A stretch of DNA of 64,000 nt from the NCBI RefSeq assembly GCF_000815025.1, contig NZ_CP007541.1:434001-498000 (forward strand). Direction: 5' to 3'. The notes beneath the pieces are model-generated. The model was not told the DNA's origin. It saw only the letters and a list, made by a program, of their open reading frames with translations, and ran no database searches. Numbering within the stretch: the first letter of the stretch is position 1; the number at the start of each line of letters is the position of its first letter. This DNA is from Coxiella endosymbiont of Amblyomma americanum (lineage in GTDB: Bacteria > Pseudomonadota > Gammaproteobacteria > Coxiellales > Coxiellaceae). This document shows positions 59,087-64,000 of the stretch, in pieces. The translations under genes and the position numbers were made by a program.

Positions 59087-60023
59087 CTCACAATCTTTGA
59101 TTAGTTGGTTTTTTATTCCTTTTGCTTTATTATATCGATTGATTACAATTCTTCTAAAAACTTTCTATACTTTTAAATTTAAGAACAATAAACCATTTTC
59201 AGTTCCAATTGTTGTGATTGGAAATGTTACTGTTGGCGGTAATGGAAAAACTCCTTTAACTATTTGGCTTGCAAATCAATTAAAAAAGAAAGGTTTTCAA
59301 CCTGGATTAATTAGTCGCGGTTATGGTGGAAGGACTAGGAATGGATTTCAAGTAGTTACATCGAACAGTAATCCTCGATTTGTTGGAGATGAGGCCATTT
59401 TACTGGCAAAAACCAATTGCCCTGTAGTAATAGGAACGGACCGTTTATCTGCTATAGCATATTTATTAAGACACTTTATTTGCAATATTGTTATCAGTGA
59501 CGATGGATTACAGAATTATTCATTACCACGAGACATTGAAATCGTTGTAATAGATCCTGATCGTAAATTTGGAAATGGATTATGTATTCCAGCAGGGCCT
59601 TTGAGGGAACCGAAATCACGAATACATTTAGTAGATTTTCTTGTTACTAAGAAATTTCGCCCTGTTGAAATTTATCAATTAAAAAATCCAGAAAAAAAAA
59701 TACATTTTAAAAAAATAAAGGGCAAGATCATTCATGCAATTGCTGGATTAGGAAATCCAGAAAGTTTTTTTTGTCAGCTCGAGTTGTTAGGAGCAAAAGT
59801 AATACAGCATGCGTTTCCAGATCATTATTTTTATCAGAGAAAGGATTTCCAATTTTCAGATGATAAGATTATACTTATGACAGAGAAGGATGCAGTTAAA
59901 TGTAAAGATTTTAATGATGAACGGCTGTTTTGTTTGTCTGTCACTTTAGATGTTCCTAAGAAGTTTTTACGAGATTTTTGTCAGAAACTCGAAAAATATT
60001 TTAAAAATTTTTCGAAAATCTAG
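59055..60023 (+). CDS. lpxK: Tetraacyldisaccharide 4'-kinase
   Basis: LpxK adds the 4'-phosphate of lipid A. The N-terminal membrane anchor (about 10-30 with SLISWFFIPFALLYRLI), the P-loop variant GNVTVGGNGKTPLT, the SRGYGG motif and ISDDGLQ (catalytic Asp region) are visible. The GTG at 59055 is chosen over the TTG at 59040, since homology begins near VKAPQFWY; both overlap msbA. The length of about 322 is normal. The 3' end overlaps the convergent nadE by 23 bases. Confidence 0.94.
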   Translation: MKVKAPQFWYSSQSLISWFFIPFALLYRLITILLKTFYTFKFKNNKPFSVPIVVIGNVTVGGNGKTPLTIWLANQLKKKGFQPGLISRGYGGRTRNGFQVVTSNSNPRFVGDEAILLAKTNCPVVIGTDRLSAIAYLLRHFICNIVISDDGLQNYSLPRDIEIVVIDPDRKFGNGLCIPAGPLREPKSRIHLVDFLVTKKFRPVEIYQLKNPEKKIHFKKIKGKIIHAIAGLGNPESFFCQLELLGAKVIQHAFPDHYFYQRKDFQFSDDKIILMTEKDAVKCKDFNDERLFCLSVTLDVPKKFLRDFCQKLEKYFKNFSKI

Positions 60024-61629
60024 AAGTAATGGGATATCGACGATCTTTGCCGAAAGCACATTCTGTAATACGAATACCAATAGGTGTTTGTCGTCTTTTG
60101 TACTCATTACGATTAACCATTTGAATCACCTGATTAATTGTTTTAATATTAACACCGATAGTAGTCGCTATAGTATTTGTATCCTCGTTTTGTTCAATAT
60201 AGCGTTCCAAGATTTCGTCTAATACTGAATAAGGTGGTAACGTGTCCTGATCCTTTTGGTTAAGAGCCAGCTCTGCAGAAGGTGCCCGCATTAATACGTG
60301 TTTCGGAATGATAGGGGAAAGAGTATTACGGTATTTGCATAAACGATATACCATTGTTTTATAAATATCTTTTAATACGCTAATGCCTCCAATTGTATCG
60401 CCATATAACGTAGTATATCCAACAGATAGTTCACTTTTATTTCCAGTGGATAACACAATCGCCCCCTTTTTATTAGATAAGGCCATTAATAAAGTGCCTC
60501 GAATGCGGGCTTGTAGATTTTCTTCAGTAAGATCTCGAGGAAAACCAGAAAATTCTGAAGATAAACTTCGAAGAAAAGTTTCGAAAATAGGATTAATATC
60601 AATCGTAGATGTTGAGATTTTTAATGCCTCGGCTTCTAATTGAGCGTCTTCGATACTTGTGCTAGAAGTGAATAAAGATGGCATAAGTACTCCACTCACG
60701 CGTGATGATCCAATAGCATCAACAGCAATGGCTAGTGTTAAAGCAGAATCAACCCCACCAGAAAGACCAATAATAGCACTAGGAAAATTATTTTTATTGA
60801 TATAATCGCGAACGCCTAACACTAAAGCATTATAAATTTTTTCTTCATCCAATAGTTCTGATGATACAACAGGCTGAACATCTAACCAATGTTTGAGATT
60901 AATTTCAACAGTCATTAATTCTTCTTTAAAATAGGCTCCTTGTTGAATACAGTATCCATTTTGATTAAATATCATGGAACCACCATCAAAAATGAGTTCA
61001 TCTTGTCCTCCAATTAAATTTAAATAAATAATAGGAACATGATACTTTTTAGTGCGTTTTTCTAGTAAATCGTAGCGATGACGCGATTTATTTTTAGTAA
61101 AAGGAGAAGCGTTAATACAAGCAATCAATTGTGCTCCTGCTTTGACAGTATCTTCCAAAGGACTTTCTATCCATAGATCTTCACAAATTAATAGCCCAAT
61201 TTTTATCTTTCTAATCTCAATGACACAAAGTTGATTGCCAGAAGAGAAATAACGTTTCTCATCAAAAACCTGATAATTAGGCAGTGCGCGTTTGTTGTAG
61301 GTTGCAATTACTTTATGTTTAGAAATAACTGCTGCTTTATTGTAATAACAACCTCCTTGGTAATCTGGATATCCTACTACAATAACAATAGGGTATTTAA
61401 TTTCTTTAATAATTCGTTTAAGAGCTTGATGTACACGCTGATAAAGTGATGGTCGAAAAAGTAAGTCCTCTGGTGGATAGCTTGTAATAGCTAATTCTGG
61501 GAATAATACAATATCTGCCTGGTTCTCATAGTAAGCTCGATTGGATATATCGATGATGAGCTGAGTATTACCTTCGATATCTCCAACGAACAAATTAACT
61601 TGAGCAGCTACGAGAACCAGATTTTTCAT
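60001..61629 (-). CDS. nadE: Glutamine-dependent NAD(+) synthetase
   Basis: NadE makes NAD from nicotinate adenine dinucleotide. The N-terminal nitrilase-type glutaminase has the Glu45-Lys113-Cys149 triad (FPELAIT, YNKRALPNY, LLICEDLW). The C-terminal synthetase has the P-loop IGLSGGVDSALTL and STGNKSELSVGY. The length of 542 matches two-domain enzymes of this group. The C terminus shares its last bases with the end of lpxK on the other strand. The neighbouring minus-strand Mth938-like gene starts just upstream and may share the transcript. Confidence 0.97.
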   Translation of the reverse strand: MKNLVLVAAQVNLFVGDIEGNTQLIIDISNRAYYENQADIVLFPELAITSYPPEDLLFRPSLYQRVHQALKRIIKEIKYPIVIVVGYPDYQGGCYYNKAAVISKHKVIATYNKRALPNYQVFDEKRYFSSGNQLCVIEIRKIKIGLLICEDLWIESPLEDTVKAGAQLIACINASPFTKNKSRHRYDLLEKRTKKYHVPIIYLNLIGGQDELIFDGGSMIFNQNGYCIQQGAYFKEELMTVEINLKHWLDVQPVVSSELLDEEKIYNALVLGVRDYINKNNFPSAIIGLSGGVDSALTLAIAVDAIGSSRVSGVLMPSLFTSSTSIEDAQLEAEALKISTSTIDINPIFETFLRSLSSEFSGFPRDLTEENLQARIRGTLLMALSNKKGAIVLSTGNKSELSVGYTTLYGDTIGGISVLKDIYKTMVYRLCKYRNTLSPIIPKHVLMRAPSAELALNQKDQDTLPPYSVLDEILERYIEQNEDTNTIATTIGVNIKTINQVIQMVNRNEYKRRQTPIGIRITECAFGKDRRYPITSRFSKNF

Positions 61630-61640
61630 TAATTACACTA

Positions 61641-62009
61641 TCATAAGATCAGAGCTGCTACTGTTTTTCTTCCCTCAGACACTAGTGCTACATAAGTGCG
61701 GCAAGCAGCTCCTGTATCCATACATTCAATTCCAATTCTCTGGTGAAGAAATAATTTAGACTTTTCTTGACTTAAGAAAACACATTTTTTTCCAGTGCCA
61801 AGAATTACTACTTCAGGATTCAAAGATAATACATCGCAAAAATGTTCAGGCTGTATGTCTTCTAAAGATTTTGGTTCCCAGTTTTCAATAAGACCAAAAG
61901 GGGAGACAATCACATTTTCAGTATACAATTTCTTATTAATCGTAACTGACCCAGCGTCATAAGCTATAATATGATAATTCCCAACGCTAAAATCTTCGGT
62001 AAGTAACAT
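61641..62009 (-). CDS. Mth938-like domain protein (DUF498)
   Basis: A 122-residue protein of the Mth938/Xcc1710 family, related to the human complex I assembly factor NDUFAF3. The segments VIVSPFGLIENW, EVVILGTGKKCVFL and GIECMDTGAACRTYVALVSEGRKTVAALI are typical. The biochemical function is not known. No signal peptide or membrane helix is seen. It lies 11 bases before nadE on the same strand, so they are probably one transcript. A 13-bp tandem repeat lies directly upstream in its leader. Confidence 0.85.
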   Translation of the reverse strand: MLLTEDFSVGNYHIIAYDAGSVTINKKLYTENVIVSPFGLIENWEPKSLEDIQPEHFCDVLSLNPEVVILGTGKKCVFLSQEKSKLFLHQRIGIECMDTGAACRTYVALVSEGRKTVAALIL

Positions 62010-62016
62010 ATATCAA

Positions 62017-62048
62017 CAACCAACTTCTACAACCAACTTCTACAACCA
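62017..62048. repeat. 13-bp tandem repeat, 2.5 copies
   Basis: CAACCAACTTCTA at 62017-62029 is repeated at 62030-62042 and followed by CAACCA. It lies within 10-40 bases upstream of the Mth938-like gene on the minus strand. It is likely a slippage product and may vary between strains. Confidence 0.85.
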
Positions 62049-62104
62049 CAGCATTTAAGAAACTACAATTTTTTCACTAAAATCTTAGTTTGAATAAACT
62101 GTAT

Positions 62105-62133
62105 TTGATATTTTTTGTAGAATTGGTTAGAAT
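62105..62133 (+). promoter_or_regulatory. Sigma-70-type promoter of the rpsF operon
   Basis: TTGATA (62105-62110), a 17-base spacer and TAGAAT (62128-62133) match the consensus at five of six positions each. Transcription would begin about 62140, some 60 bases before the rpsF ATG. A perfect 16-base palindrome lies right at the expected transcript start. Confidence 0.7.
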
Positions 62134-62143
62134 AACATTTTTT

Positions 62144-62159
62144 ATTGCACTGGTGCAAT
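62144..62159 (+). promoter_or_regulatory. Palindrome at the start of the rpsF leader
   Basis: ATTGCAC, two bases, then GTGCAAT: a perfect 7-base inverted repeat just downstream of the predicted rpsF transcription start. It may be an operator or a leader hairpin involved in S6/S18 autoregulation. The known S6:S18 RNA motif cannot be confirmed by eye. Confidence 0.5.
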
Positions 62160-62198
62160 TCCACAAGGGGTCTTTTGTTTTTAAACTGCGAAAATAAT

Positions 62199-62591
62199 AT
62201 GCGACATTATGAAATCGTCATCCTGATTCACCCTAATCAAAGCTCTCAGGTATTGCAGATGATTGAACGATACCAGTCTATGATTAGGGAAAGTGGATCT
62301 AGAATCCACCGTTTGGAAGACTGGGGACGACGGCAGCTGGCTTATCCTATCAAAAAAGTACATAAGGCTCATTATATTTTAATAAATATTGAGTGTAGTG
62401 GTATCGTTTTGAGTGATCTGGTGACTGCTTTTCATTATAATGATGCTATAATGCGCAGCCTAATTTTAAAACGTAGTCATGCTATTACTATACCTTCTCC
62501 TGTTATGCAGGGTCTTGAAAAAGAAAAAATTCGCAAAGAGAAATTAGGCAATCATGCTATAGTAACCACTGAATCATTGGAAGAAAACTAG
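62199..62591 (+). CDS. rpsF: 30S ribosomal protein S6
   Basis: S6 binds S18 on the platform of the 30S subunit. The start [18 protein letters not shown] is the family N terminus, so the frame extension back to 62145 is not used. The segments [24 protein letters not shown]-like and [17 protein letters not shown] are present (here [12 protein letters not shown]). The 131 residues equal the E. coli protein without its glutamate tail. It leads the standard rpsF-rpsR-rplI operon. The ribosome site near the ATG is weak. Confidence 0.97.
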   Translation: MRHYEIVILIHPNQSSQVLQMIERYQSMIRESGSRIHRLEDWGRRQLAYPIKKVHKAHYILINIECSGIVLSDLVTAFHYNDAIMRSLILKRSHAITIPSPVMQGLEKEKIRKEKLGNHAIVTTESLEEN

Positions 62592-62604
62592 AAGAATATT
62601 GTTT

Positions 62605-62826
62605 ATGGTGTTTCACCGAAAAAAGTTCTGTGCTTTTAAAGCGAAAAATATAAAAGAAATTGATTATAAAGATATTGACCTATTAAAAGGTTATATTATG
62701 GAGTCTGGTCGTATGGTACCCAGTCGAATCACAGGGACAAGTGCTAAGTATCAACGTCAATTGTCTCATGCTATTAAAATAGCTCGTTATTTAGCTTTGT
62801 TACCATACTGTGATACACATTGCTAA
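62605..62826 (+). CDS. rpsR: 30S ribosomal protein S18
   Basis: S18 pairs with S6 on the 30S platform. The 73-residue protein shows [19 protein letters not shown] and [31 protein letters not shown], typical of S18. The ATG at 62605 is chosen; the TTG two codons earlier is an extension. It follows rpsF by 13 bases. The primosomal gene priB, often between rpsF and rpsR in Enterobacteria, is absent, as in many other groups. Confidence 0.97.
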   Translation: MVFHRKKFCAFKAKNIKEIDYKDIDLLKGYIMESGRMVPSRITGTSAKYQRQLSHAIKIARYLALLPYCDTHC

Positions 62827-62867
62827 ATACAAACAAAAGAAGGCTAAGGCAATTTTGGAGTTAAAAG

Positions 62868-63779
62868 TTGAGCAAATTAATTCAAAGTACAGGAAGGTAT
62901 TTACTAGCTGATAATGTTCGTGCGGCTATGTTTGCGTTGGGTTGCGCACTTCTGGCTTTTTTTTTCCCGATTGGGTTTATTGTTACTTTAATTTTAGGAT
63001 TAGTTACCCTCCAGAAGGGTTATAAGGCAAGTTTGGTTATTTTAGCCTTTGTTCTTCTGCCCGCCATTGCTTTAGTAGTCACTCAACATTTTAGTTTTTT
63101 TTATAGATTTAATTTATTACTCATTCAGTGCAGCATAGTTTTTACTTTCGCTCTTATCCTACGTTACACTGCTTCCTGGCAATTAGTTTTAGAAGTTGCA
63201 GCCGCAGTCGGGGTTTTATTAATTGGTATGATACATATCATATTTCCCGATATTCGAAGAACATGGGTAGGACTTATTAACGACTATTTTCTCACCAATA
63301 CCTGGACATCAACTTTTCATTTAAGTACTTATTCTACAGAATTTGTACAACATTTAGCTACTATTGCTACTGGTGGATTTATTTTTTTTGTTTTTTTTGA
63401 TATAATTATTTTATTAATTCTCGCTCGATGGTGGCAAACAACTCTTTTTTCTCCTGGAACATTACAACTGGAATTTACTAGGATTCGTATTAGCAAAGCA
63501 AGTGCCAGTTTGTTAATAATTGCTAGTGTTGGTCTTATATGGCAATCAAATTGGCTAACGGATATCTATCCTGTATTATTATTTCCGTTTATGATAGGAG
63601 GATTAAGTCTTCTGCATCTGTTAGTCATGAATAAACGAGAAATGGTATTACTGATAGCAATAGTCTATATTGCTTTATTTTTACTAACGTTTTTTACAAC
63701 AATCATTTTGGCTATTATAGGACTTGTTGACAGTTTTTATAATTTTCGAAAGCATTGCATATTATTTCAAAGTCGGTAG
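62868..63779 (+). CDS. DUF2232-type multi-pass membrane protein
   Basis: A very hydrophobic protein of 303 residues with about eight membrane helices and no long soluble domain. Its position between rpsR and rplI matches the DUF2232 (YybS-like) family found there in several gammaproteobacteria. The function of this family is unknown. The start is a TTG with GGAG 7 bases upstream. The N-terminal 15 residues are basic and cytoplasmic. Family assignment rests mainly on location and topology. Confidence 0.7.
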   Translation: MSKLIQSTGRYLLADNVRAAMFALGCALLAFFFPIGFIVTLILGLVTLQKGYKASLVILAFVLLPAIALVVTQHFSFFYRFNLLLIQCSIVFTFALILRYTASWQLVLEVAAAVGVLLIGMIHIIFPDIRRTWVGLINDYFLTNTWTSTFHLSTYSTEFVQHLATIATGGFIFFVFFDIIILLILARWWQTTLFSPGTLQLEFTRIRISKASASLLIIASVGLIWQSNWLTDIYPVLLFPFMIGGLSLLHLLVMNKREMVLLIAIVYIALFLLTFFTTIILAIIGLVDSFYNFRKHCILFQSR

Positions 63780-63792
63780 TATTTACAAAAGC

Positions 63793-64000
63793 ATGGTAAA
63801 AGTTATTTTACTAAAGAAAATAGATAATCTGGGCGATGTTAGTGATCAAGTGCTAGTAAAGCCAGGTTATGCACGGAATTTTTTATTACCGTATGGAAAA
63901 GCTACATTCGCTACAGCAGAAAAGATCGCAACACTAGAAAGACATCGAAAAGCTTTGCAGACTTTAGAAACAGAACAATTGAAAGAGGCTAAGATGTACG
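63793..64000 (+). CDS. rplI: 50S ribosomal protein L9, N-terminal part (cut by window end)
   Basis: The frame starts MVKVILLKKIDNLGDVSDQVLVKPGYARNFLLPYGKA, the L9 N-terminal rRNA-binding domain with its PGYARNFLLP motif, and continues to the window edge at about residue 69, in the connecting helix. L9 binds 23S rRNA at the base of the L1 stalk. It follows the DUF2232 gene by 13 bases and ends the rpsF-rpsR-DUF2232-rplI operon. The C-terminal half is outside the window. Confidence 0.96.
   Translation, partial: MVKVILLKKIDNLGDVSDQVLVKPGYARNFLLPYGKATFATAEKIATLERHRKALQTLETEQLKEAKMY

Noticed and set aside
1-64000. CRISPR arrays, insertion sequences, prophage or defence systems
   Set aside because: I looked for spaced direct repeats, transposase motifs, terminal inverted repeats and phage genes and found none. 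The window is ordinary chromosomal backbone with decay.

Overview
The window is a 64 kb stretch of an AT-rich chromosome (about one third G+C by eye) carrying almost only housekeeping genes. Gene content and order point to a gammaproteobacterium of the Legionellales, most likely a Coxiella-like endosymbiont. The indications are the runs rlmE-ftsH-folP-glmM, guaB-guaA-ddl-dnaE, sufBCDSUAT and rpsO-pnp-msbA-lpxK, a PPi-type phosphofructokinase, a DedA/PAP2/LssY fusion, and a dihydropteroate synthase whose unusual motifs match what I remember of Coxiella burnetii. Signs of genome reduction are wide non-coding gaps, decayed gene fragments and genes missing from conserved clusters. The assignment is an inference from recall; no search was run.

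Layout: 1-4.6 kb carA (cut by the window edge), carB and greA. 4.6-9.9 kb a redoxin, PPi-phosphofructokinase, an acyl-CoA thioesterase and the DedA/PAP2/LssY protein. 9.9-13.3 kb lipA, lipB and dacA on the minus strand. 13.5-18.5 kb ndk, ispA, a shortened rodZ, hisS and der; this looks like the conserved ndk-rlmN-pilF-rodZ-ispG-hisS-yfgM-bamB-der cluster after several losses. 18.7-20.6 kb tsaB and a cation-efflux protein. 20.7-27.0 kb the SUF iron-sulfur operon, preceded by a broken Rrf2-type regulator. 27.0-32.0 kb rlmE, ftsH, folP, glmM. 32.1-40.2 kb guaB, guaA, ddl, dnaE. 40.5-45.3 kb an FUSC transporter, tRNA-Leu(CAA), and the minus-strand run emrA-emrB-hinT-folE. 45.4-52.6 kb a HolD-like protein, valS, lptF-lptG, a decayed gltX fragment and purB. 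52.7-60.0 kb a DegT-type aminotransferase, rpsO-pnp, msbA-lpxK. 60.0-64 kb nadE, a Mth938-like protein, and rpsF-rpsR-DUF2232-rplI (rplI cut by the window end).

Functionally the genes cover pyrimidine and purine synthesis, lipoate, folate and NAD cofactors (a profile often kept by nutritional symbionts), Fe-S assembly, cell-wall and lipid A/LPS export, translation and replication. I found no insertion sequence, prophage, CRISPR array or defence cassette. I do not see a convincing new multi-gene system. The most useful observations are a perfect 30-bp palindrome in the 3' end of carB, two pseudogenes missed by simple gene calling (an Rrf2/SufR-like regulator and gltX), an ispA with a shortened loop, and the truncated rodZ.
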